In this document: positions 17,784-26,073 of the stretch, piece by piece
Numbering within the stretch: the stretch's first letter is position 1
Layout: each line of letters opens with the position of its first letter
Assembly: GCA_900547555.1 (NCBI GenBank)
Contig: URHG01000019.1
Coordinates: forward strand, 1 to 42,519
Origin: an uncultured Porphyromonadaceae bacterium
Lineage (GTDB): Bacteria > Bacteroidota > Bacteroidia > Bacteroidales > UBA11471
Length of the DNA stretch: 42,519 bases
Direction: 5' to 3'
Position numbers and translations under genes: made by a program
The notes under the pieces: model-generated
Told to the model about the DNA's origin: nothing
Database searches by the model: none
The model's input: only the letters and a program-made list of their open reading frames with translations

Positions 17784-18410
17784 ATGGATTTTCAGCCTTT
17801 TGCTTCACCTTTGCTCGAAAATGCGGTCAACGAATTCGCCAAGTTGCCGGGCATAGGCCGCAAGACCGCTTTGCGGTTGGTTTTACATCTTTTACGTCAA
17901 GACGAGTCGGTGGCCGAGAGTTTCGGCAATGCCGTCATTCGACTGCGTCGGGAAGTACATTATTGCAACGTATGCCATAATATTTCCGATACCGAAACGT
18001 GTGCGCTCTGTTCCGACCCTTCACGCGACGCAACGACCATCTGCGTAGTCGAAAACATCAAAGAAGTGATGGTTATCGAGAATACACGGCAATATCGGGG
18101 GCTGTATCATGTCTTGGGAGGAATTATTTCTCCTATGGACGGGATAGGCCCTTCGGACATAGAAATAGAAAGTCTGGTGGGACGTGTCGCTGCCGGAGAG
18201 GTAAAAGAGGTGATTCTGGCACTGAGTCCCACGATGGAAGGCGACACGACCAACTTTTACATATTCCGCAAGCTGGCACCCTATCACGTCAAGGTCTCGA
18301 TTCTCGCGCGGGGAGTCTCTATCGGAGACGAACTCGAATATACCGATGAGGTAACGCTGGGTCGTTCCATCATCAACCGGTTGCCTTTCGACGAAACATT
18401 CCATAGCTGA
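17784..18410 (+). CDS. recR: Recombination mediator RecR
   Basis: Works with RecO (and RecF) to load RecA on single-stranded gaps during DNA repair. 208 residues, near the usual 200. Domains in order: helix-hairpin-helix with LPGIGRKTALRL (21-32), a four-cysteine zinc finger (Cys61, Cys64, Cys73, Cys76) and a Toprim domain from about residue 84 (CVVENIKEVMVIE) including ALSPTMEGDTT, then the C-terminal LARGVSIGDELEYTDE Walker-B-like tail. It lies 15 bp after fbp and 14 bp before a glycosyltransferase. Confidence 0.97.
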   Translation: MDFQPFASPLLENAVNEFAKLPGIGRKTALRLVLHLLRQDESVAESFGNAVIRLRREVHYCNVCHNISDTETCALCSDPSRDATTICVVENIKEVMVIENTRQYRGLYHVLGGIISPMDGIGPSDIEIESLVGRVAAGEVKEVILALSPTMEGDTTNFYIFRKLAPYHVKVSILARGVSIGDELEYTDEVTLGRSIINRLPFDETFHS

Positions 18411-18424
18411 AAAGAGTGAACGCC

Positions 18425-19585
18425 ATGATTACGCTGAGTATCGTCATCGTCAATTATAATGTATGCTGCTTTCTGGAACAGTGTCTGCTGTCGGTGTGCG
18501 ATGCCGTAGAGGGTATTTCCCATGAGATATTCGTCGTGGACAATGCTTCGACCGACGGGTCGGAAGCCTACATATCGGCCCGTTTTCCGCAGGTAAAATA
18601 TATCTACAATACCGAAAACGTAGGTTTTTCCAGAGCCAATAATCAAGCTATCGCACAGTCGTCGGGACGTTACGTGCTGTTGCTCAATCCCGATACGGTC
18701 GTGGGAGAATCGGTACTGGCCGAAGCCTGCCGTTTTCTCGACGAACACGACGATGCGGGAGCATTAGGCGTGAAAATGCTCGACGGAGAAGGAAAGTTCC
18801 TGCCCGAGTCGAAACGAGGGTTTCCTTCTCCGTGGGTCTCGTTCTGTAAAATCTTCGGCCTATCCAAACTGTTCCCGTACAGTCGTCGCTTCGGACGTTA
18901 TCATTTGCGGTTTCTCGACGAAAACAGCACAAATCGTGTCGATGTGCTCTCGGGAGCATTCATGCTGTTGAGGCGTTCCACCCTCGATCGGTGCGGTTTG
19001 CTCGACGAAAACTTTTTCATGTACGGGGAAGACATAGATCTCTCGTACCGTATGACGCTTACAGGAGAAAAAAACTACTACCTGCCTCTGCGTATTCTTC
19101 ATTACAAGGGAGAGAGTACCAAAACCGAATCGTTGCGTTATGTGCGCATCTTCTATCAAGCGATGTTTATCTTCCTGCGCAAACACTATCCTCACTATAA
19201 ATTGTTTGCCCAGTTGTCTATCAAAACGGCCATCTACATGAGAGCCTCGACCGCAGCCGTGCGTCGTTTCCTTTTTCCTAAAAAAGAAAAACGATGCGAT
19301 GTCAACGGGAAATGGTATATATGGAGCAGCGAGGCAGCACCGATAAAAAATATACTGGACAAATACGGCATCTCCCCGACCTTTGTAACTCCCGACGGTC
19401 GCGATATCGCTCCGCACCTTTCCCGTTCAGAAAATATACAGCATGTGGTATTCGACCGGAAAACACTTTCTTACGGACGTATCATCGAACAAATGGAGGC
19501 ATGGAGCGCCCCCGGTAAAGTATGCTTTTATATCTATTCGCCCGATAGCGGAAAAATCGTTTCGGCGCATTCGTTATTGACTTAG
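18425..19585 (+). CDS. Family 2 glycosyltransferase with C-terminal extension
   Basis: A GT-A fold glycosyltransferase of the rhamnosyltransferase-like group (COG1216 type). From the ATG at 18425 the protein has 386 residues; a GTG nine bases upstream would add three. Motifs: LSIVIVNYN at the start, VVDNASTDGS nucleotide-binding loop, the DxD-like LNPDT, and GAFMLLRRS...GLLDENFFMYGEDIDLSYR acceptor region (about 178-215). The last ~110 residues, after a basic FLFPKKEKR stretch, form a separate unassigned domain. Probably adds a sugar to a surface polysaccharide, but no other polysaccharide genes are next to it. Donor and acceptor are unknown. Confidence 0.9.
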   Translation: MITLSIVIVNYNVCCFLEQCLLSVCDAVEGISHEIFVVDNASTDGSEAYISARFPQVKYIYNTENVGFSRANNQAIAQSSGRYVLLLNPDTVVGESVLAEACRFLDEHDDAGALGVKMLDGEGKFLPESKRGFPSPWVSFCKIFGLSKLFPYSRRFGRYHLRFLDENSTNRVDVLSGAFMLLRRSTLDRCGLLDENFFMYGEDIDLSYRMTLTGEKNYYLPLRILHYKGESTKTESLRYVRIFYQAMFIFLRKHYPHYKLFAQLSIKTAIYMRASTAAVRRFLFPKKEKRCDVNGKWYIWSSEAAPIKNILDKYGISPTFVTPDGRDIAPHLSRSENIQHVVFDRKTLSYGRIIEQMEAWSAPGKVCFYIYSPDSGKIVSAHSLLT

Positions 19586-19597
19586 AAATACCCGATT

Positions 19598-20128
19598 ATG
19601 GACCTTTTATCCGGAATCCGATTACTGTTGAGAGCCGTCGAGCCCGAAGATGTTTCCCTCGTTCATCGCTGGGAAAACGACACTTCTACATGGGGCGACG
19701 GTTGCGCTTTGGCGCCTTATTCCCGCTATGCGATACGCACTTATATCGAAGAGAGTCAAAGACAGGATATTTTTCAATTGCGGCAATTACGGCTCATGAT
19801 CGTATGCCGGAGCGATCAATCAGTGGTGGGTATGATAGACCTTTTCGATTTCGATCCCTACCACCGACGGGCAGCAGTAGGTATTTACGTCGATGCTCTC
19901 TACCGGAAACAAGGCATTGCGAGCGAAGCGTTGGAATTATTGTGCCGGTATGCATTCGATTTCCTCCATCTGCATCAACTCTACGCCCATGTCGCCAAAG
20001 GGAACACAGCCAGTTTACGACTTTTCGAGAGCTCAGGTTTCGAACGGTGCGGGGTTTTGTCTCAATGGATTTGTCGGGATAAGGGATATGACGATGTCAT
20101 CATCTTGCAGCGCATCGCCTCGATTTGA
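19598..20128 (+). CDS. GNAT-family N-acetyltransferase
   Basis: A 176-residue acetyltransferase of the RimJ/SpeG-like GNAT type. The start LLSGIRLLLRAVEPEDVSLVHRWEND is the usual opening; beta-strand 4 is MIVCRSDQSVVGMIDLFDFD, and the acetyl-CoA pyrophosphate loop reads RKQGIAS with the following helix. The family C-terminal NTASLRLFESSGFERCG is present. Substrate cannot be told from sequence; spermidine and ribosomal-protein acetylases are both relatives. It ends the fbp-recR-glycosyltransferase run, 12 bp after the previous gene, and faces the convergent symporter 41 bp away, with no obvious hairpin between. Confidence 0.9.
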   Translation: MDLLSGIRLLLRAVEPEDVSLVHRWENDTSTWGDGCALAPYSRYAIRTYIEESQRQDIFQLRQLRLMIVCRSDQSVVGMIDLFDFDPYHRRAAVGIYVDALYRKQGIASEALELLCRYAFDFLHLHQLYAHVAKGNTASLRLFESSGFERCGVLSQWICRDKGYDDVIILQRIASI

Positions 20129-20169
20129 GAATTTTCGATCCATAAAATTTTTAATCAAGACTTCGCGCT

Positions 20170-21021
20170 TCACCGTCTGGCCGGCAGGGATATATAAGTG
20201 AGCAATATCACATTCATCATCAAAGCGTAAATGATGGCCGGTATAGCCATTGTCCCGTTGTTGAACACAAACGGACTGCTGGCCACGGCTATGGCTTGGG
20301 CGGCATTCTGCATGCCGATTTCGATAACCAGCGTGCGGTTCTCTTTCGGGGTCAGGTGCAAGACACGGGACAATAGTGCGCCCCCGCCCATAGCGGAAAG
20401 TATCAACACAGTGATGCAGAATCCCAACTTACCGAATTCTGCAATAATCGTTTCACGGTGTTGTATAAAGAATACGGCGGCAAGCAATATAAGTGCCGGA
20501 AATGCGATTTTCGAAAGGATCTTATGGATTTTCCCGGCCGCCGAGGGACAATATCGTTTCACCGCTATTCCTATGACAATGGGCACAAGCATCATCAACA
20601 GATTTTGCACGACAAGATTGCCTACGGGCAGTTCTATTTCATGACCGGGGAAATTACCGATATAGGCAGCAGAAAAATCCAATATAACCGGTATGGTAAA
20701 CAAGGTAATAAGGCTGCTCAGCGCCGTAAGGGATACAGAAAGTGCCACATCGCCTTTGGCAAGCATCGAGAAGACATTGGAAGAACTGCCTCCCGGCGAG
20801 CAGGCTATAATCATTATACCCATGAAAAATACAGGCTCGACCTCGAATATCAAACAGATGATAAAAGCAATGAGCGGCAGGAGCAATATTTGTCCTACTA
20901 TACCCGCTATGACAGGTTTCGGCCGGGTGCGGAAAGCCTTGAAATCATCGAGATTTATCGTCAATCCCAATTCAAACATCAACAGGGTGAGTATGGGCAG
21001 TACAATCCAAACAGTATTCAT
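20170..21021 (-). CDS. Bile acid:sodium symporter family (BASS/SBF) transporter
   Basis: An inner-membrane Na+-coupled transporter of 283 residues with about 9-10 helices, from MNTVWIVLPILTLLMFELGL. The family Na+-site motifs are visible: CSPGGSSSNVFSMLAKGD and EIGMQNAAQAIAVA, the latter with the conserved Glu and Gln. Members carry bile acids, but others carry pyruvate, pantoate or sulphonates, so the substrate is open. An upstream ATG at 21063 would add 14 residues, but a -7 element (TATATTTG, 21049-21042) lies inside that extension, so 21021 is preferred. It is a single-gene unit. Confidence 0.9.
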   Translation of the reverse strand: MNTVWIVLPILTLLMFELGLTINLDDFKAFRTRPKPVIAGIVGQILLLPLIAFIICLIFEVEPVFFMGIMIIACSPGGSSSNVFSMLAKGDVALSVSLTALSSLITLFTIPVILDFSAAYIGNFPGHEIELPVGNLVVQNLLMMLVPIVIGIAVKRYCPSAAGKIHKILSKIAFPALILLAAVFFIQHRETIIAEFGKLGFCITVLILSAMGGGALLSRVLHLTPKENRTLVIEIGMQNAAQAIAVASSPFVFNNGTMAIPAIIYALMMNVILLTYISLPARR

Positions 21022-21041
21022 GATATGAATCAAAAAGTCTG

Positions 21042-21049
21042 CAAATATA
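21042..21049 (-). promoter_or_regulatory. -7 element for the BASS transporter
   Basis: TATATTTG on the minus strand fits TAnnTTTG and ends 20 bp before the chosen ATG. No -33 TTTG at the expected distance. Confidence 0.5.
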
Positions 21050-21310
21050 CGGACATTATTCAAATTACCGGAGGATTTACTTTCCGCATCTGCGATTCCG
21101 CACTACGTCCCTTATGTCTACTTCTGGTTTTGCCTGCGTCGAAACCGTACATGCCCTGTTTCCCGACAGGCCACAATGTTGTTTTTCCGGCAAAGAATTA
21201 TCGGTTATCCGATAAATTTCTCGACATACAAGCCGGCGAGTACGATTCTACAACGGTCTTCTCTACATCGGAGGATTGTCTTATAAATCGTCCCCCGATT
21301 AGATTATTAA
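21050..21310. other. Non-coding gap upstream of the BASS transporter
   Basis: About 260 bases between the BASS promoter and the terminator of the sigma-factor operon hold no convincing gene in any frame. The only structured element seen is the 18-bp inverted repeat at 21198-21215. Frames crossing it on the plus strand are antisense shadows. Confidence 0.6.
21198..21215. promoter_or_regulatory. Perfect inverted repeat, candidate operator
   Basis: TTATCGG-TTAT-CCGATAA, a 7-bp perfect inverted repeat with a 4-nt spacer, about 150 bp upstream of the BASS -7 element. It has no T tract and looks like a dimeric regulator site rather than a terminator. No regulator gene is beside it. Confidence 0.35.
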
Positions 21311-21340
21311 ATAAAAAAATCCCGGACAAAAGCCCGGGAA
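21311..21340 (-). terminator. Terminator of the ECF sigma operon
   Basis: A 6-bp GC-rich stem (TCCCGG 21320-21325 with CCGGGA 21334-21339) followed on the minus strand by a seven-T run, 34 bp after the Spy-like gene stop. Confidence 0.8.
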
Positions 21341-21373
21341 AAAACACAAAGTTAACGGAGAAAAATATTTACA

Positions 21374-22012
21374 CTATTTTTTATCGTTTTTGAGAGACTG
21401 CAATAAGTTCTGTTTATTTCCTTGTTTCCCCTGTTTGGTACGCATCATCTCCTGTGAGAACCGGGCTTCGGCATCGAAAATCAAAACGATTTTTCTGGCC
21501 GGTAATATCTTCAAAAACCGTTCGTAATATTCTTTCTGTACCTGAGCCTCTTCCTGCACGGCTTCGACTTTTTTTGCCACGGCAGCCTGATATTCTGCAT
21601 CAGAGACCGGTTCTTTCGAGCGCAATAATCGCTTTATTTCCCGCTGGGCATCATCGTGGATACGGAATAACTTATTTTGCAACTCTTCGTAATACGGGAA
21701 AAACTCGGCTGCTTCTTCGTCGGAAAGTCCGGCTCTTTCCCGTAAGAAATCGCGCTTGTGAACCTTGAAAATTTCCAACCGATAACGCCCTACTTCCCGA
21801 CTTGCAGATCGCATAGCTTTGAGGGTCGTCGTTTCCTCTCCTGTTTTCAATGATTTGCGATAAGCATCTCTGGCTTTATTGTATTTTTGCTGAGCCTTTT
21901 TGAGTAGAGCCTCGGCCTCGGATAGCGTAAGCACTTTTTCTTGGGCAATCGCCACTTGGGAGAATGCCGTCAAGCTCAACAACAATATAATGGAAAAAAT
22001 AAAATTACGCAT
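21374..22012 (-). CDS. Spy/CpxP-like secreted helical protein
   Basis: A 212-residue exported protein: signal peptide MRNFIFSIILLLSLTAFSQVAIAQ, then a long, charged, mostly helical region rich in Lys, Glu and Gln. The block LSDEEAAEFFPYYEELQNKL resembles the LTxxQ-type segment of Spy/CpxP periplasmic chaperone or sensor proteins; the C-terminus ends in a very basic tail. The longest frame starts 96 bases upstream, inside the preceding gene; the downstream ATG giving a signal peptide is preferred. It is third in an ECF sigma operon, so it is probably the periplasmic stress effector or sensor. The function is inferred from context. Confidence 0.8.
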   Translation of the reverse strand: MRNFIFSIILLLSLTAFSQVAIAQEKVLTLSEAEALLKKAQQKYNKARDAYRKSLKTGEETTTLKAMRSASREVGRYRLEIFKVHKRDFLRERAGLSDEEAAEFFPYYEELQNKLFRIHDDAQREIKRLLRSKEPVSDAEYQAAVAKKVEAVQEEAQVQKEYYERFLKILPARKIVLIFDAEARFSQEMMRTKQGKQGNKQNLLQSLKNDKK

Positions 22013-22022
22013 ATCTACGGAG

Positions 22023-22379
22023 TTAATATTCGTAAGCGTCAGCCAAATACTCATACACGCTGTAATCATTGACGCAAGAAGACCAGATAAGTTCGTCGTA
22101 ATACTCATTGCTGAGCTGCTCTTCGGCTACGATTTCAGCCTCGGGCGATTTTTCGGGAGAAAAAACACGCACCATCAGGGCTATTCCTACAAACATGGCC
22201 GCCATGTACACCCAGGGTTGCAAGCGAGACCAAAGCGTAACGGGTTTGGCCTTCGGTAATTCCATTTCGGGCAATTGTTCCATTATACGGGAGGTAAATT
22301 GCTCGAAGTAATCGCTGGTCGGCTCGGTAAATCCGGTCCGTCGGTCGATTCTCTGCCAAATTTCTTTCTTTGTTCCCAT
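22023..22379 (-). CDS. Small membrane protein, probable anti-sigma partner
   Basis: From the ATG at 22379 the protein has 118 residues. It has a soluble N-terminal part (about 55 residues, MGTKKEIWQRIDRRTG), one membrane helix WVYMAAMFVGIALMVRVF and an acidic C-terminal tail rich in Glu, Asp and Tyr. It lies between an ECF sigma factor and a Spy-like protein. That position and topology fit an anti-sigma factor that holds sigma at the membrane, but no zinc HxxxCxxC motif is present, so the assignment is contextual. An ATG at 22406 would add nine residues. The gap to the sigma gene is about 55 bp and to the next gene 10 bp. Confidence 0.6.
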   Translation of the reverse strand: MGTKKEIWQRIDRRTGFTEPTSDYFEQFTSRIMEQLPEMELPKAKPVTLWSRLQPWVYMAAMFVGIALMVRVFSPEKSPEAEIVAEEQLSNEYYDELIWSSCVNDYSVYEYLADAYEY

Positions 22380-22434
22380 ATTATTTGCCTTTGAATGATT
22401 TTTCAATATTTAGACTGCTTTGTTTCTGTAAGGT

Positions 22435-22989
22435 TTAATCGGCCGATGTTAAATATTCTTCTATTTTTTTGACGGCATGATGATAAGAGGCTTTCAATGC
22501 CCCCACCGAAGTTCCGAGAATACGGGAAATGTCTTCGTACTTCATTTCGTCGAAATAGTGCATATTGAAGATGAGCCGTTGCTTTTCGGGTAGGCGCAAT
22601 ATGGCCTCCTGCAACAATCGTTGTATTTCATCGCCGTCGAACCATTCGTCGCTTTCGAGCCGCTCTGCCAGAAAAGAGTCTTCCCCGTCGATGGGAACAT
22701 GATTCTGCTGACGTTGTTTGGCCAGAAACGTAAGCGTCTCATTTATGGCAATACGGTACAACCAAGTCGACAGACGTGCTTCGGCTCGGAAATAAGAGAT
22801 ACTCGACCACGCTTTCAAAAAAGTATTTTGCAACAGGTCGTCGGCATCATCGTGCGAAACGACCATTTTACGTATCTGCCAGTATAACGATTGGCTATAA
22901 TGCCTCACGACAAGAGCGAAAGCCTCCCGACATCGCCTAGGATCTTGCAATTGGGCGACTATAATTTCTTCATTATACTCGGGTAACAT
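22435..22989 (-). CDS. ECF-type RNA polymerase sigma factor
   Basis: A 184-residue sigma-70 family protein with only regions 2 and 4. Region 2 (about 20-95) includes the core-binding DADDLLQNTFLKAWSS (48-63) and the -10 recognition helix STWLYRIAINETLTFLAKQ. Region 4 (about 122-180) includes LRLPEKQRLIFNMHYFDEM and the helix-turn-helix EDISRILGTSVGALKASYHH. It heads a three-gene operon with a membrane protein and a Spy-like protein, so it probably responds to an envelope signal. The upstream minus strand has TATCTTTA at 23028-23021, near the housekeeping -7 consensus. Confidence 0.95.
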   Translation of the reverse strand: MLPEYNEEIIVAQLQDPRRCREAFALVVRHYSQSLYWQIRKMVVSHDDADDLLQNTFLKAWSSISYFRAEARLSTWLYRIAINETLTFLAKQRQQNHVPIDGEDSFLAERLESDEWFDGDEIQRLLQEAILRLPEKQRLIFNMHYFDEMKYEDISRILGTSVGALKASYHHAVKKIEEYLTSAD

Positions 22990-23020
22990 ACGTTTTCTCG
23001 ACTTCTTGTTTTTGAGGCGA

Positions 23021-23028
23021 TAAAGATA
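23021..23028 (-). promoter_or_regulatory. Possible -7 element for the ECF sigma operon
   Basis: TATCTTTA on the minus strand, one mismatch to TAnnTTTG, 31 bp before the sigma start. No -33 partner found. Confidence 0.35.
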
Positions 23029-23147
23029 GGAAGAAAAATGGAATTTCCTTTTGCTTCTTTTTCAAAAGCGATTTCTTGATTAGACGGCAAAATGGAAACA
23101 AGGTTTAATGCAAGTATCATTTTTATCGGATACGATGCACTCTACCC

Positions 23148-23187
23148 AAAGCAAAATCGGCTTGCTATTGCAAGCCGATTTTGCTTT
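23148..23187 (-). terminator. Terminator after argS
   Basis: A perfect 18-bp stem with a TATT loop (arms 23148-23165 and 23170-23187), 19 bp past the argS stop. The stem carries A and T runs on its outside, so it can work on both strands. Confidence 0.85.
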
Positions 23188-23206
23188 GAAATATGCCGAT
23201 AACATT

Positions 23207-25003
23207 CTACATGCGATCGGGCACCTGTATGCCGAGCAACGACATGGCCGTCTTCACCACGCGGGCGACATTGGCCGAGAGCAACAGACGGAAAGCCTTC
23301 ACATCGGCATCGGCCTCGCGCAATATCGAGAAATCGTGATAGAACTGGTTGTACTCTTTCACCAAATCATAGGTATAATTGGCAATAAGGGCCGGACTGT
23401 ATTGCTTCCCTGCTTCGGCCACCACATCGGGGAATGCGGCAAGATTCTGCACGAGAGAGATCTCCTTGTCGGAAAGAGCGATATGTGCCGACGCTTCGGT
23501 CGGAAGCGCGATACCCTCATCGGCAGCCTTACGCAGTACCGAACAGATACGGGCATGCGTATATTGAATGAAAGGTCCGGTGTTTCCGTTGAAATCGATC
23601 GATTCTTTCGGATTGAATGTCATATTCTTACGGGGATCGACTTTCAATATAAAATATTTGAGAGCGCCCAATCCCACCATCTCCGATACAGCCCGGGCCT
23701 CCTCGGGCGTACAGCCGTCGAGTTTTCCCAACTCGGCCGATGTTTCGCGGGCGGTATTCACCATTTCGTCGATAAGGTCATCGGCATCTACGACTGTACC
23801 TTCACGCGACTTCATCTTTCCCTCGGGCAGTTCCACCATACCGTAAGAGAAGTGAACCAAATCGCGTCCCCACTTGAAACCGAGACGGTCGAGCAGAATA
23901 GAAAGTACTTGGAAATGATAATTCTGTTCATTGCCCACCACATAAATCATGCGATCAATGGGATAGTCGCGGAACCGCAACTTGGCCGTCCCGATGTCTT
24001 GCGTCATATACACCGACGTTCCGTCGGCGCGGAGCAGCAATTTCTGGTCGAGTCCCTCGTCGGATAAGTCGGCCCATACCGAACCGTCTTCCTTACGGAA
24101 AAGCACACCTTTTTCAAGGCCTTCGAGAACTTTTTCTTTTCCTTCGAGATAGGTTTGCGACTCATAATATATCTTATCGAAATCGACCCCCATGCGACGA
24201 TACGTCTCATCGAAACCGGCATATACCCAGCCGTTCATCATTTCCCATACGCGGCGCACGTCGGGATCGCCGGCCTCCCACTTCCGCAACATTTCACGGG
24301 CTTCGGCCATGAGAGGAGAGGAAGCCTCGGCCTCTTCTTTGCTCATTCCCTGCGATTGCAGTTCGGCGACCTCCTGCTTGTAATGCTTGTCGAAGAGAAC
24401 ATAAAAATCTCCGATGAGATGATCGCCTTTCTTTCCGGCTTTCTCGGGAGTAACGCCTTCGCCCCACTTCTCCCATGCAAGCATCGACTTACAGATGTGT
24501 ATCCCTCTGTCGTTTACGATGTTGGTTTTCACTACACGGTTACCGTTGGCAGCCATGATGCAGGCAAGGCTATACCCCAGCAGGTTGTTGCGCACATGCC
24601 CCAAATGCAAAGGTTTGTTGGTATTGGGCGAAGAATATTCGATCATTACCAACGGAGAATCGGCCGAAGCCTCCCGAATGCCATAATGCGGAGTCGCGGC
24701 AATCGCATTGAGTTGTCCCACCCAACAAGACGGGGAAACAACTAGATTGAGAAATCCTTTCACAACGTTGAATGCGGCGATAAGTTCGGGATTATGACCT
24801 GTCAGATATTCTCCTATCTCGGTCGCAGTCGCTTCGGGAGCTTTACGCGATGCTTTGAGGAACGGGAATACCACAAGAGTAAGATTCCCCTCAAATTCTT
24901 TTTTCGTTTTCTGAATACCCAATGTCTCGGGAGCCGCTTCTATACCGTAAAGGGCTTTGAGCGCAGCCATAACGGCTTGGGCTATTTGATTTTCGATTTT
25001 CAT
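23207..25003 (-). CDS. argS: Arginyl-tRNA synthetase
   Basis: Charges tRNA-Arg; class I synthetase, 598 residues from the start at 25003. The HIGH motif appears as PLHLGHVRNN and the KMSKS loop as GKMKSREGT; the N-terminal Arg-S additional domain and the C-terminal DALR anticodon-binding domain (HDFSILREADADVKAFRLLL) are both present. An open frame extends to 25111, but a -7 element TACCTTTG (25060-25053) and the usual MKIENQIAQAV opening place the start at 25003. It follows argF' but has its own promoter and terminator. Confidence 0.97.
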   Translation of the reverse strand: MKIENQIAQAVMAALKALYGIEAAPETLGIQKTKKEFEGNLTLVVFPFLKASRKAPEATATEIGEYLTGHNPELIAAFNVVKGFLNLVVSPSCWVGQLNAIAATPHYGIREASADSPLVMIEYSSPNTNKPLHLGHVRNNLLGYSLACIMAANGNRVVKTNIVNDRGIHICKSMLAWEKWGEGVTPEKAGKKGDHLIGDFYVLFDKHYKQEVAELQSQGMSKEEAEASSPLMAEAREMLRKWEAGDPDVRRVWEMMNGWVYAGFDETYRRMGVDFDKIYYESQTYLEGKEKVLEGLEKGVLFRKEDGSVWADLSDEGLDQKLLLRADGTSVYMTQDIGTAKLRFRDYPIDRMIYVVGNEQNYHFQVLSILLDRLGFKWGRDLVHFSYGMVELPEGKMKSREGTVVDADDLIDEMVNTARETSAELGKLDGCTPEEARAVSEMVGLGALKYFILKVDPRKNMTFNPKESIDFNGNTGPFIQYTHARICSVLRKAADEGIALPTEASAHIALSDKEISLVQNLAAFPDVVAEAGKQYSPALIANYTYDLVKEYNQFYHDFSILREADADVKAFRLLLSANVARVVKTAMSLLGIQVPDRM

Positions 25004-25052
25004 AATTCTATATTTATATTGCCCCTTTTCTTCTGTCGATGAAAAAGGTGGG

Positions 25053-25060
25053 CAAAGGTA
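25053..25060 (-). promoter_or_regulatory. -7 element for argS
   Basis: TACCTTTG on the minus strand fits TAnnTTTG, 49 bp before the argS ATG and just after the argF' stop. Confidence 0.65.
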
Positions 25061-25097
25061 AAACTTTTCCGGCGAAATACGAAGTCCGGTTTCCGGG

Positions 25098-26051
25098 TTA
25101 AAGGTCTTCAAGGATCTTTTTCAAAACGACCTGAGCCGAAATCTCCCGATTCGCAGCCTCGGGAATCACAATCGATTGCGGACTCTCGATCACTTCATCG
25201 GTAACGATCATATTCCGACGCACGGGCAAGCAGTGCATGAAATAAGCATTATTGGTAAGCGCCATTTTCTCGGCATCGACTGTCCATGAGCGGTCGGTAT
25301 TGATTACCTTGCCGTAATTGGGATCGGTATAAGCCGACCAGTTTTTGGCATAGATGAAATCGGCTCCCTCGAATGCTTTACGCTGGTCGTATTCCACACG
25401 GGCTTTACCCACGAAACTAGGATCGAGTTCATAACCTTCGGGGTGTGTGATGACAAAATCATAATCGGTCTCATTCATCCACTCGGCAAACGAATTGGCG
25501 ACGGCCTGCGGAAGTGCTTTGGGATGAGGAGCCCATGTAAGAACCACTTTCGGCCGCGGTGTCTTTTTGTACTCCTCGATGGTGATAAGGTCGGCAAAGC
25601 TTTGCAACGGGTGGCGGGTAGCCGCCTCCATGCTGAACACGGGACGACCCGAATACCGGATAAACTGCGAAATGATTTTCTCCTCGTAATCATCGGCTTT
25701 ATTTTCGAACCGGGCAAACGAACGGACGCCTATCACATCGCAATAGCAGCCTATCACGGGAATGGCTTCGAGCAGATGTTCGGTTTTATCTCCGTCCATA
25801 ATCACTCCCCGTTCGGTTTCGAGTTTCCAAGCCCCCTGATTTATATCGAGTACGATAACGTTCATACCCAAATTCATTGCAGCTTTCTGGGTACTGAGGC
25901 GCGTACGGAGGCTCGAATTGAAAAATATCATGATAAGGGTTTTGTTTTTGCCCAGATGTTGATAGGCAAAACGGTCGGCCTTCACGGCGAAAGCCTCTTT
26001 CAAGGCGGCATTTAAGTCGCCCAAATCTTTTACAGAAGTGAAATGTCTCAT
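25098..26051 (-). CDS. argF': N-acyl-L-ornithine carbamoyltransferase (ArgF', probably N-succinyl type)
   Basis: Transfers carbamoyl from carbamoyl phosphate to an N-acylated ornithine in the Bacteroidetes variant of arginine synthesis. The carbamoyl-phosphate motif is SSLRTRLS (46-53) and the HCLP motif is at 273-276, in 317 residues, close to the B. fragilis succinylornithine enzyme. In that enzyme Pro90, and in Xanthomonas acetylornithine enzyme Glu92, set the acyl specificity; this protein has Thr90 (MDGDKTEH). The start at 26051 aligns with the family. An ATG at 26081 would add ten residues and overlap the proA stop by 8 bp. It is the second gene after proA. Confidence 0.93.
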   Translation of the reverse strand: MRHFTSVKDLGDLNAALKEAFAVKADRFAYQHLGKNKTLIMIFFNSSLRTRLSTQKAAMNLGMNVIVLDINQGAWKLETERGVIMDGDKTEHLLEAIPVIGCYCDVIGVRSFARFENKADDYEEKIISQFIRYSGRPVFSMEAATRHPLQSFADLITIEEYKKTPRPKVVLTWAPHPKALPQAVANSFAEWMNETDYDFVITHPEGYELDPSFVGKARVEYDQRKAFEGADFIYAKNWSAYTDPNYGKVINTDRSWTVDAEKMALTNNAYFMHCLPVRRNMIVTDEVIESPQSIVIPEAANREISAQVVLKKILEDL

Positions 26052-26073
26052 ATCGTGAAAAATTTTTATCGTT

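Noticed and set aside
20458..21393. A 311-codon plus-strand frame over the BASS gene and its upstream gap
   Set aside because: Rich in Tyr, Arg and Gln with no fold features; mostly antisense to a clear transporter.
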